A DNA stretch of 64,000 bases from RGIG5579 sp045602025 (lineage in GTDB: Bacteria > Bacillota > Clostridia > Oscillospirales > SIG627). Below are positions 47,936-55,379 of this stretch, piece by piece (positions within the stretch are counted from its first letter, which is position 1; every line of letters begins with the position of its first letter). Where the stretch lies: positions 24,027 to 88,026 of the forward strand of contig JAZSAT010000046.1 in assembly GCA_045602025.1 (NCBI GenBank), read 5' to 3'. A program made the position numbers and the translations under genes. Under the pieces are notes generated by a model. The model saw only the letters and a list, made by a program, of their open reading frames with translations. It did not search any database and was not told the DNA's origin.

Positions 47936-48811
47936 ATGAATCTATACTCATCAAAAGAAATGACCGATCTTTTGGAAAGACATGATTTCTTCTTTAAAAA
48001 GAATTTAGGTCAAAACTTTTTAATGAATGAAAGCATTGCTTATAAGATTGCTTTTGCATCCAGAGAAACGCTTCCCGAAGATGCAAAAACCTTAGCACTT
48101 GAGATCGGACCGGGCGCAGGCTCCCTTACCTTACAGCTATCTAAGTTATTCGACAATGTGCTTGCTTTGGAGATCGATCCTCACCTGATCGGTGTTCTTG
48201 AAGAAAGCCTCTCAGAACAGAAAAATGTTCTCGTGATCCAAACTGACGCCCTAATGTTTGATTTGGAAAAAATATCGGAAATGTACCCCGATCATCAGAT
48301 CGCTGTTTGCTCCAATCTCCCCTACTACATAACAAGCGAAATCATTATGAGGCTGCTCGAGAGTTCCCTTCCCATTGCCTCTATTACCGTTTTGATTCAA
48401 AAAGAAGCCGCTTCCCGTCTAACATCAAAACCCGGAGAGGACAATTTCGGTGCCATCACCGCTTCCGTTTCATATTATGCGAAAGCGGAAAAGCTTTTTT
48501 TGGTGGGTCCCGGCAATTTTATACCTCGTCCAAAGGTTGATTCTTCTGTTCTGAGGCTAATCCCACATAAAACTCCCCCAATTGAAGTAAATGACCGAAA
48601 ACTACTGTTTCGCCTGATACGCGCAGCATTCTCCAATCGGAGAAAAATGCTATCAAACACACTCTTCCCCCTTTTCACTGACTGTCTGTCAAAAGAAGAA
48701 ATTGCCCACACCTTCAGTCAAATCGGAATTGATCCCACAAGGCGCGGCGAGACCTTGAGCCTTGAAGAATACGCAAAGATCGTTAATACTTTTACAAAGA
48801 ATGAGGAATGA
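47936..48811 (+). CDS. rsmA: 16S rRNA dimethyladenosine transferase (KsgA)
   Basis: A 291-residue SAM methyltransferase. KKNLGQNFLMNE, LEIGPGAGSLTLQL, ALEIDPHLI and SNLPYYITSE are KsgA hallmarks, and PKVDSSVLRL and SNRRKML follow. It dimethylates A1518 and A1519. AAAGGAA precedes the ATG. The downstream secreted-protein gene starts 4 bp later and may be co-transcribed. Confidence 0.97.
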   Translation: MNLYSSKEMTDLLERHDFFFKKNLGQNFLMNESIAYKIAFASRETLPEDAKTLALEIGPGAGSLTLQLSKLFDNVLALEIDPHLIGVLEESLSEQKNVLVIQTDALMFDLEKISEMYPDHQIAVCSNLPYYITSEIIMRLLESSLPIASITVLIQKEAASRLTSKPGEDNFGAITASVSYYAKAEKLFLVGPGNFIPRPKVDSSVLRLIPHKTPPIEVNDRKLLFRLIRAAFSNRRKMLSNTLFPLFTDCLSKEEIAHTFSQIGIDPTRRGETLSLEEYAKIVNTFTKNEE

Positions 48812-48815
48812 TATT

Positions 48816-50177
48816 ATGGTGAAAAAAATCTCTCTTTTCCTGGCTATTGTTTTAATGCTCTCTCTTCTTGTGGTACCTGTGAGCGCAGAAGAGACCATCA
48901 ATGACCTTAAAAAGATCTACAACAATCTTCAGGCGCATCTCCATATCCCCTACTACAAGGACTCCGAGAAATTCCCTGCTTATTCTCAAACTATGGAGGA
49001 GATCAAAGCACTTTTGAATTCCGATGCCATTACCCAAGCAGAGATTTCCCAATATTACAATGACTTGCGAACCGTATATTCCGAATTGATGCGAGACACC
49101 TATGATTATTCTTCTCTTGAAAAGCTTCTTCTGGCTTATGATTCCTTAAAATCCTCTGTTTTCACTCCGGAAAGCTGGAAAAAGCTGCTCAGCGTACGCG
49201 ATGCTGCGCAAAAAGAACTAAGCTCCCCCACGCTTTTCACCCGTAAAAGCGATGTGACAGCGAAGCAGTATGCGGATTATACCCAAAGCCATATTCAGAC
49301 CTATACGGATGATTTTAGTGCTGCCTTTAATGATCTCGATCTCGTTGAAAAACCGGAGTTAATGACAAAAGAATATCTTGAAGGATACAAAGCCTACATT
49401 GCATTCTGCTCGAGAGAAGTACTTTTAGGCGAGACCAAAGCTTGGAGTGCTTTGCAAGATGCATTGAGGATTGCCGATGAAACGCTCCTGGATGAAGAAG
49501 CAGGACAAACACAGCTTGAAACTGCTTATCTGAATCTTTCTACCGCTTACTCCTCTGCTTCCAGTGAAGCATATCCCTTTTTAACCTCCAAGAAAATCAT
49601 TGATGAATTTGAATCCCTTTCTCCTGAAGACTTCTCCGAAGCAAGCTGGGAACGCTACAAAAACGAGATCGATCTTATAAAAGAGAAGACTGATAAAACT
49701 CCGTTTTTCTTCGTTCCCATTGATGCAAACAAAGAAAACAGTAAAAAATTTCTTGATAAATATCAAGAAAGCTTTGTAAAGGACTACGAAAAGCTTCAGA
49801 ACATTCTCGTTCCCATTGAAACTTATAACGAGCTTGCAAAACTTTGCAAGGATTATAAAAAACTGACTGCGATCGACGGCCTTACCATAAAAATGAACTA
49901 TCTCAAGAGTGCTGTAAAAAACGGAGAAACAGTTTTAAATAATAAAGTAGCTTCTTTGAAGGATTTTGAAACAGCCATTGATACGATCAATACCGCAAAA
50001 GAAGATCTTGATCTTGCGGAGAAGTTTCTTTTGGAAGAACAAAGCAAAGTAAAGAAAGAAGACTCCCCAGCTGCAAAACTGATTCTTATACTCACGGTTT
50101 GTGTGTTGATCCTGTCATTCGTTGCCGCCATTTTCTTGTCCCGCCATTATTTTGGAAAGGTGAATTGGAGAAGATGA
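48816..50177 (+). CDS. Secreted, C-terminally anchored helical protein
   Basis: A 453-residue protein with a signal peptide (ISLFLAIVLMLSLLVVPVSA, cleavage near residue 24), a long alpha-helical extracellular region with repeated LxxAYxxL patterns (LEKLLLAYDSLKSSVFTPES, TAYLNLSTAYSSA) that resemble FIVAR-type repeats, then a C-terminal membrane helix and short basic tail. AGGAA precedes the ATG. Its stop overlaps the start of the HPr-kinase-like gene by 4 bp, so it probably belongs to the same complex or pathway. No family was named with certainty. Confidence 0.7.
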   Translation: MVKKISLFLAIVLMLSLLVVPVSAEETINDLKKIYNNLQAHLHIPYYKDSEKFPAYSQTMEEIKALLNSDAITQAEISQYYNDLRTVYSELMRDTYDYSSLEKLLLAYDSLKSSVFTPESWKKLLSVRDAAQKELSSPTLFTRKSDVTAKQYADYTQSHIQTYTDDFSAAFNDLDLVEKPELMTKEYLEGYKAYIAFCSREVLLGETKAWSALQDALRIADETLLDEEAGQTQLETAYLNLSTAYSSASSEAYPFLTSKKIIDEFESLSPEDFSEASWERYKNEIDLIKEKTDKTPFFFVPIDANKENSKKFLDKYQESFVKDYEKLQNILVPIETYNELAKLCKDYKKLTAIDGLTIKMNYLKSAVKNGETVLNNKVASLKDFETAIDTINTAKEDLDLAEKFLLEEQSKVKKEDSPAAKLILILTVCVLILSFVAAIFLSRHYFGKVNWRR

Positions 50178-50890
50178 GTTCTATTTATAAAATTGCAGAG
50201 ATTTATGCAAAAATGGATCCCATATACGAGCCCCTTGTCTCTCAATCAAAAGCTTACCTTTCTCCCTGTACGGAAAAAGAGATCGACTGTGATCTTTTCG
50301 TTTCACCGGAAACTTACGAGGCTTATAAGAAAAGATATCCTGATGCCACGGATTCTCTGATTGAATATATGGAAACAGGCGCAGTTTTTTATCGGACTCT
50401 GATCGCCCACTCCGGTTTTCTTTTACATGCATCTGCAGTCGTTTATGAGGACAAGGCATATTTGTTTTCCGCTCCCAGCGGCACCGGCAAATCCACCCAC
50501 ACCTCTCTTTGGCTGAAGGAATTTCCGGGTGCTGAGATCCTTAACGATGATAAGCCGGCCATTCGCATTTTAGACGACGGCATTTATGTATACGGCACCC
50601 CCTGGAGCGGTAAAACCGATCAAAGCATTAACCGCAAGGTAAAGCTCCAAGGAATCGCGTTTTTAGAACGCGGAGAAGAGAATAAAATCTCTCCTATGCC
50701 AAGCTTCAACGCACTTACCAATCTCTTAAACCAAACAATTCGCCCCGGCGAAAAAGAATATGCAAGTTCCCTTTTGAATCTGATCAGTGAGATCCTGAAA
50801 CGAATCCCGATCTATCGATTCTCTTGCAACCGCGATCCCTCTTCCGCGCATCTTTCATACGAAATTATGTCTAAAGGAGTAGTCAAATGA
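50174..50890 (+). CDS. HPr-kinase-like (PEPCK-superfamily) ATPase
   Basis: A 238-residue P-loop protein. HASAVVYEDKAYLFSAPSGT leads into PSGTGKST (101-108), then ILNDDKPAIR (second acidic motif) and GTPWSGK. These are features of HprK-like proteins that accompany PqqD-type and radical SAM modification clusters and lack the HprK N-terminal domain. Starts at 50174; overlaps both neighbours by 4 bp (ATGA). Substrate unknown. Confidence 0.8.
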   Translation: MSSIYKIAEIYAKMDPIYEPLVSQSKAYLSPCTEKEIDCDLFVSPETYEAYKKRYPDATDSLIEYMETGAVFYRTLIAHSGFLLHASAVVYEDKAYLFSAPSGTGKSTHTSLWLKEFPGAEILNDDKPAIRILDDGIYVYGTPWSGKTDQSINRKVKLQGIAFLERGEENKISPMPSFNALTNLLNQTIRPGEKEYASSLLNLISEILKRIPIYRFSCNRDPSSAHLSYEIMSKGVVK

Positions 50891-51147
50891 AAATTAAAGA
50901 AGGTTTTTTGTTAAAAGAAGTTGCAGATAACTATGTTGTTGTTCCGGTAGGAGATGTAGCCTTCAACGGCATGCTTTCCTTAAATGAAACAGGCAATTTG
51001 ATTTGGAAAAAGCTGGAAACCGGCTGTGAAGAAAATGATATTGTAAAAGCAGTTTTAGCCGAATATGACATCAGCGAAGAAAAGGCGAGAGCAGACATTT
51101 CCGTTTTTCTCGGCAAATTAAGAGAAGCCGGTCTTCTCGATGAATGA
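50887..51147 (+). CDS. PqqD-like peptide-chaperone domain protein
   Basis: An 86-residue PqqD-fold protein: LLKEVADNYVVVPVGD, LSLNETGNLIWKKLETG, IVKAVLAEYDISEEKARAD, FLGKLREAGLLD. PqqD/RRE domains bind precursor peptides and present them to modifying enzymes. Overlaps the ATPase by 4 bp and the peptidase gene by 8 bp. No radical SAM enzyme or obvious precursor gene is adjacent. Confidence 0.88.
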   Translation: MKIKEGFLLKEVADNYVVVPVGDVAFNGMLSLNETGNLIWKKLETGCEENDIVKAVLAEYDISEEKARADISVFLGKLREAGLLDE

Positions 51148-51607
51148 AAATATTAAGGTCAACTTTCAAGACCTTTTCCCCATTATTCAGGAAGCGGTCA
51201 GTGCCGGAAAAACATTTTCCTTTCGCGCAACAGGTGTCAGTATGCGCCCTTATATCAAGGGCGGAAGTGATCTTGTCACATTAGGCCCTGTCACTTCTGA
51301 ATTACATAAAAATGATGTCGTTTTTTACAGAAGAAAAAGCGGCCAATTTGTTTTGCATCGAATTATAAAAATCGAACAGAATAATAGGATCCTTCTTTGC
51401 GGAGACAATCAATTTGTAATTGAACAAGACATTTCAAAAGAACAAATCTTTGCAAAGCTGATCAAGGTAGAAAAGAAAAACAAAACGGTTCTTCCCGACA
51501 GTTTTTTCAGTAAATCCTGGTGCTTTTTTCTTCCTGTAAGACGATTTATTTTAAAGACCCTGTTCCCTATAAAAGTGTTCATAAAAAATCTCATAAAGAA
51601 ATCATAA
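51140..51607 (+). CDS. S24/S26-type signal-peptidase-like protein
   Basis: A 155-residue protein. FRATGVSMRPYIKGGSDLVTL contains the nucleophile Ser (S34), VLHRIIKIE (H73) takes the place of the usual base, and GDNQF follows. The C-terminal 35 residues are hydrophobic and basic and may anchor it. Together with PqqD-like and HprK-like partners this forms a recurrent Clostridia cassette thought to process a peptide or protein. Confidence 0.8.
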   Translation: MNENIKVNFQDLFPIIQEAVSAGKTFSFRATGVSMRPYIKGGSDLVTLGPVTSELHKNDVVFYRRKSGQFVLHRIIKIEQNNRILLCGDNQFVIEQDISKEQIFAKLIKVEKKNKTVLPDSFFSKSWCFFLPVRRFILKTLFPIKVFIKNLIKKS

Positions 51608-51623
51608 AAGCGGAGCGTTTTTT

Positions 51624-52469
51624 ATGCATATCATTAAAACCGGTCATAAAAGCAACTCATCTTTGAAATCATTTTTCTTGCATATATTTCAAGATCATTT
51701 GTTTGAAAATGCGGCAACCTTGTCATATTATTTTTTGTTTTCGGTGTTCCCTATGGCAATTTTTGTCAGTGCTGCTTTTTCAAATTTAAATATTTCAACG
51801 GAAAGTCTTTCTTACCTTTCCAGGATCGTGCCGGAACAGATCTTGTCGCTGTTCCAAAGCTACCTGAAAGAAACCTCCCTCGGTAATACCCCGACTCTTA
51901 TTTTTGTCGGCTCTCTTCTGACGATCTATTCTGTTGGAAAAGTGATACAAACCATGAAAAGAAAGTTTCGACTTTCCTATAAGGTCGATCCGCAGATCTC
52001 TCTTGTAAAAGAGTGGTGCGTATCCCTTATATTCGTTGTTTTATTCCTGGTTTCTTTGTATGCAACCCTGATTTTAATCGTAATCGGAAATACGATTATT
52101 CGGTGGATCACTACGATCCTGCCGGCGGTTGTCAACATTCTCCCCTTTGTGCACTTTATCCGATATGCTACCGTTGCCGCATATCTCGCTTTTGTTCTTT
52201 TCGGTTTGTACTATATTTTACCAGGCGTAAAGCAAAGAGTGTTGTTCATTTTTCCCGGAACTGTTTTCTCGTTGCTTGGCTGGATCGTTATGTCCTGGCT
52301 CTTCTCCTTTTATTTTAACCGAATCAATGATTTTACTTCCCTTTACGGATCTCTGAGTACCATCATCGCCTTGCTCACCTGGCTTTTCCTTTTGAATACG
52401 ATTTTACTGCTTGGTGCTCGGATCAACTCTTATATTTATCTTTTGGATTCAGGTAGACACCATGATTAA
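51624..52469 (+). CDS. YihY/BrkB-family membrane protein
   Basis: A 281-residue protein with six hydrophobic helices. NAATLSYYFLFSVFPMAIF at the N-terminus, GSLLTIYSVGKVIQTM, the ILPGVKQR loop, and FNRINDFTSLYGSLSTIIALLTWLFL are YihY signatures. The family was once misannotated as RNase BN. Function unclear; possibly a transporter. GGAGCG precedes the ATG; 16 bp after the peptidase gene. Confidence 0.88.
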   Translation: MHIIKTGHKSNSSLKSFFLHIFQDHLFENAATLSYYFLFSVFPMAIFVSAAFSNLNISTESLSYLSRIVPEQILSLFQSYLKETSLGNTPTLIFVGSLLTIYSVGKVIQTMKRKFRLSYKVDPQISLVKEWCVSLIFVVLFLVSLYATLILIVIGNTIIRWITTILPAVVNILPFVHFIRYATVAAYLAFVLFGLYYILPGVKQRVLFIFPGTVFSLLGWIVMSWLFSFYFNRINDFTSLYGSLSTIIALLTWLFLLNTILLLGARINSYIYLLDSGRHHD

Positions 52470-52929
52470 CACCACACTTTGTTATATTGAAAAGAATGGA
52501 AAATATCTTTTGCTTCATCGCATCAAAAAAGAAAATGATGTAAACAAGGACAAGTGGGTCGGCATCGGTGGGAAATTTGAAGACAAAGAAAGCCCCGAGG
52601 ATTGTGTGATCCGCGAGGCAATGGAAGAGACAGGTCTTACACTGAAAAAGCCCGTTTACCGCGGCATCGTTACCTTTATTTCGGATCGATTCGAAACAGA
52701 GTGGATGCATCTATTCACCTGTACCGACTTTGAAGGTAAAATCAAAGAATGCGACGAGGGTGTTTTGGAGTGGGTAGATAAAAAAGCTCTTTATGAAATG
52801 CCCATTTGGGAAGGCGATAAGATCTTTTTAGATCTTTTGGAACAGGATGTTCCCTTTTTCTCATTAAAGCTCAGCTATGTAGGTGACACCCTAACAGATG
52901 CGGTTCTGAACGGAGAAAAGATCCGATGA
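52462..52929 (+). CDS. NUDIX hydrolase, 8-oxo-dGTP diphosphatase-like
   Basis: A 155-residue NUDIX protein. The Nudix box (GX5EX7REUXEEXGU) is complete, from GGKFEDKESPEDCVIREA to MEETGLTL. TTLCYIEKNGKYLLLHR precedes it. Layout fits MutT/MTH1-type 8-oxo-dGTP hydrolases that are common in Firmicutes. Start 52462 overlaps the yihY end by 8 bp; the longer frame runs inside yihY. Confidence 0.85.
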   Translation: MINTTLCYIEKNGKYLLLHRIKKENDVNKDKWVGIGGKFEDKESPEDCVIREAMEETGLTLKKPVYRGIVTFISDRFETEWMHLFTCTDFEGKIKECDEGVLEWVDKKALYEMPIWEGDKIFLDLLEQDVPFFSLKLSYVGDTLTDAVLNGEKIR

Positions 52930-53360
52930 AGAAAAAAATACTGATCAGTGCCTGCCTTCTCGGAACACCTTGCCGATACGACGGCAAATCAAAAGAATGT
53001 CCCACTGCTCACAAGCTTATGAATCGATATGAGCTTGTTCCGATTTGCCCTGAGGTGATGGGCGGTCTTGAAACGCCAAGACTTCCTTGCGAGATCACAA
53101 ATGGCAAAGCCATTCGTTCTGACGGAACGGATATGACTTTCTTTTATGAAAAAGGAGCAAATCTTGCCCTTGAAAAAGCAAAAAATGAAGGCTGCAGCAT
53201 TGCGATCCTTAAGGAAAAAAGTCCCTCTTGCGGAACACATTTTCGATATGACGGTACTTTTTCAGGAAAAATCATAAATGAAATGGGAATTACCGCAAGG
53301 CTCTTTTCCGAACATAACATTCAAGTTTTTTCAGAAGAAGAGGTTGATCTTCTCTTATAA
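52926..53360 (+). CDS. DUF523 protein
   Basis: A 144-residue protein with ISACLLGTPCRYDGKSK, VPICPEVMGGLETPR, PCEIT and LKEKSPSCGT, the conserved Cys-containing motifs of DUF523 (YbbK). The Cys pattern suggests metal or cluster binding. Function unknown. Overlaps the NUDIX gene by 4 bp. Confidence 0.92.
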   Translation: MKKKILISACLLGTPCRYDGKSKECPTAHKLMNRYELVPICPEVMGGLETPRLPCEITNGKAIRSDGTDMTFFYEKGANLALEKAKNEGCSIAILKEKSPSCGTHFRYDGTFSGKIINEMGITARLFSEHNIQVFSEEEVDLLL

Positions 53361-53463
53361 AACAAAAAAACACGGTGCTAAAAGCAGGGTTGAAAAGGAC
53401 AGTTTCTGTAAAAGGACTGAAATTTGGCGTACAACCTTCCTCCTTGTTATGGTATAAAACAAA

Positions 53464-53510
53464 ACTACCCGAAGAAGAGAAAAGAATAGCTCTCTTTCGG
53501 GTAGTAATTT
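53464..53510. other. Long hairpin within the array, terminator-like
   Basis: Stem ACTACCCGAA (53464-53473)/TTCGGGTAGT (53496-53505) with an inner AGAG/CTCT extension, followed by AATTTTTA. Could be the terminator of the NUDIX-DUF523 transcript or a structural arm of the array. Confidence 0.55.
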
Positions 53511-53686
53511 TTATATAGTGATATTCTGTGCTTTTAACACAGAGTGTTATTTCCCTTTCGGGAAGTGTTATTGAAACCTTGCGGTTTCAGTGATATTTTA
53601 TTCGCCAAAAACTACCGATGGTAATAACACTTGTCGTATGACAAATATAACTGCGAAGCAATCACTCGCCGTAGGCGAATAAAACT

Positions 53687-53730
53687 GCCCAAGTGTCCTT
53701 AAGAACACTTGGGCTAAGCACCGTGTTTTT
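53687..53730 (+). terminator. Right-end hairpin of the array, terminator-like
   Basis: GCCCAAGTGT (53687-53696)/ACACTTGGGC (53705-53714), 10-bp perfect stem, 8-nt loop, followed within 12 bp by GTGTTTTT. Confidence 0.55.
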
Positions 53731-53733
53731 ATT

Positions 53734-55260
53734 TTAGATCTCAATCTTTCCGCCGCCGATTTCTTCTTCCTCACCGGGTTCCATTGGCTTGACCACAGAA
53801 GAGCCGTTATAGTATTCATTTGCTTTTTGGATATAGATAAGCACCTGCTTTGCAAGAGTATTGTCAGGTTCTTTCGTAATGATCATCTGTGCGATCCAGT
53901 CGATGCGGTCGGTCAGTTCAAGGCAGAGCACACCTTGTGAATCCTTTACGGTGAAGGTCTTCTCACCGGTCATTTTGGCTACATCGAAGAACATATCTAC
54001 CGTGAAAGTATACTTCCCTTTTGCTTCATTATATACAGGCGTAGAAATTTCGCAAACAGAAGTAATATCATTGACGCCGTCTGTGAAAACTTTAAGGCCT
54101 TTTACCGATTCGACACTGTCAGCCTGGCCGTAAAGACGAAGACCGATGGCATCATTCATCAAAAGATTCTTGCCGGTAAAGGAAAGAGAGGCTCCTTCTT
54201 CAGCACCTTTGCCTGAGGATTTTGTTATTACAGTATTATAAGTAAGACCGTGTTCCGTTTCTTTTCCGGCTGCAGCATTTGCAAGGTCGACGATGGAAGA
54301 GAAGAGTACCTTTTCTTTGGTATCATCCTCACTGTTTGCAAAGCCAAGCTCTGCAAGCTTGTAAACAGAGTTGTATTCTGCAGCATTGGGATCCGAAATG
54401 GTACTACCGGTAAGAGTAAATTCCGTCATAAAGTCGGAAAGGCCGATTCCGTTAAAAGAGAGAACATAAAGGCCTTCTTCCTCAGTCAGATCGGAAAAAT
54501 CGCCTTCTGCAAGAGGAGCATTTTTTCCGTTTAAGGTTACGGAATAAGTAAATGCTTCGTCTACATACGCTTTGTTAAAGTAGAATTTTACACCGATGTA
54601 TTTGTCAAGTATAAGTTTTGCGGAAACGGGTGCGATCAAGTTTTCTTCGGAATCCTTTGCGTAATGCCAAGTAGCATTTGTAAGGTCTTCATTCCCGGAT
54701 TCAATGGTAATACCGGTGCGGGCTTCTTGTGTACCTTCATAATACACATCAGAAAGGTGGGAACAATAATAAAAGGCATAACTGCTTATGGTAGTAACGC
54801 TATCCGGGATAGTAACTGAAGTAAGATTCGTGCAGAAAGAAAAAGAATCACTACCGATAGAAATAAGAGTTTCAGGAAGATTAATAGAAGAAAATGGGCA
54901 AGCATAAAAAGCATAGCTTCCGATAGAAGTAAGGGTATCGGAGAGGGTAACGGAAGTAAGACTCCATTGACGATGAAAGGAATAAGCACCGACATGAGTA
55001 ACGCCATCTTCAATTATAACCTCAGTAACGGAAGAGCCCCAGGGAGCCGTGCATAAATAGTTTCCATTTACATATTTAAGAGTATAATCCCCCATCGCAC
55101 CGTTGCCGGAGATGGTAAGCTTTGTGCCATCGAGGGTCCAGGTGCAATCGCCTGTGGTGCCGCTTGTTACTTCCGTAGCAAAAACAGGCAAGGAAACAAC
55201 GGGGCAAAGAGGCAAGATCATTGCTACTGCCAACAGAAGGGATAAAAGTTTCTTATTCAT
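53734..55260 (-). CDS. BspA-type leucine-rich-repeat secreted protein
   Basis: A 508-residue protein. Residues 1-28 are a signal peptide (KKLLSLLLAVAMILPLCPVV, cleavage after VFA). About four LRR_5/BspA repeats follow (VTHVGAYSFHRQWSLTSVTL, LTSIGSYAFYACPFSSINLP, LISIGSDSFSFC, VTTISSYAFYYC). The C-terminal 300 residues form two beta-rich domains of the type often seen with these repeats, and end EEEEIGGGKIEI with no LPXTG motif. Likely extracellular; such proteins bind host or dietary surfaces. GGAGG precedes the ATG at 55260. Confidence 0.85.
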   Translation of the reverse strand: MNKKLLSLLLAVAMILPLCPVVSLPVFATEVTSGTTGDCTWTLDGTKLTISGNGAMGDYTLKYVNGNYLCTAPWGSSVTEVIIEDGVTHVGAYSFHRQWSLTSVTLSDTLTSIGSYAFYACPFSSINLPETLISIGSDSFSFCTNLTSVTIPDSVTTISSYAFYYCSHLSDVYYEGTQEARTGITIESGNEDLTNATWHYAKDSEENLIAPVSAKLILDKYIGVKFYFNKAYVDEAFTYSVTLNGKNAPLAEGDFSDLTEEEGLYVLSFNGIGLSDFMTEFTLTGSTISDPNAAEYNSVYKLAELGFANSEDDTKEKVLFSSIVDLANAAAGKETEHGLTYNTVITKSSGKGAEEGASLSFTGKNLLMNDAIGLRLYGQADSVESVKGLKVFTDGVNDITSVCEISTPVYNEAKGKYTFTVDMFFDVAKMTGEKTFTVKDSQGVLCLELTDRIDWIAQMIITKEPDNTLAKQVLIYIQKANEYYNGSSVVKPMEPGEEEEIGGGKIEI

Positions 55261-55353
55261 TTTATTTCCTCCAAAAAGCATAAATTTATCTGTATAAATA
55301 CATTTTATCATATACTTTATGATAATGCAAGATATATCTCTCGCAAGAAAAAA

Positions 55354-55379
55354 CCACACCCTGTGGGTGTGGCTTTTTT
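55354..55379. terminator. Terminator of the second ABC-F gene
   Basis: The stem CCACACCC (55354-55361)/GGGTGTGG (55365-55372) with a 3-nt loop, A-run on the left and T-run on the right; acts on the minus-strand gene ending at 55380. Confidence 0.8.

Larger units (their letters stand above)
53363..53731. repeat. Palindromic hairpin array with inverting GTGATATT boxes
   Basis: A 369-bp non-coding element between DUF523 and the LRR gene. A 14-bp inverted repeat bounds it: AAAAACACGGTGCT (53366-53379) and AGCACCGTGTTTTT (53717-53730). Inside are at least nine short hairpins (for example CTGTG/CACAG, TTCCC/GGGAA, GAAACC/GGTTTC, TTGTC/GACAA, CGCC/GGCG). In the left half they are followed by GTGATATT, GTGTTATT, GTGTTATT, GTGATATT; in the right half each is preceded by reverse-complement-like AATAACAC, AATATAACT, AATCACT, AATAAAACT. 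TTATTCGCC (53598-53606) pairs with GGCGAATAA (53674-53682) across the centre. It may be a MITE-like element. Confidence 0.75.

Noticed and set aside
53734..55260. LPXTG sortase anchor on the LRR protein
   Set aside because: The C-terminus ends in an acidic and glycine-rich tail without LPXTG or a membrane helix.
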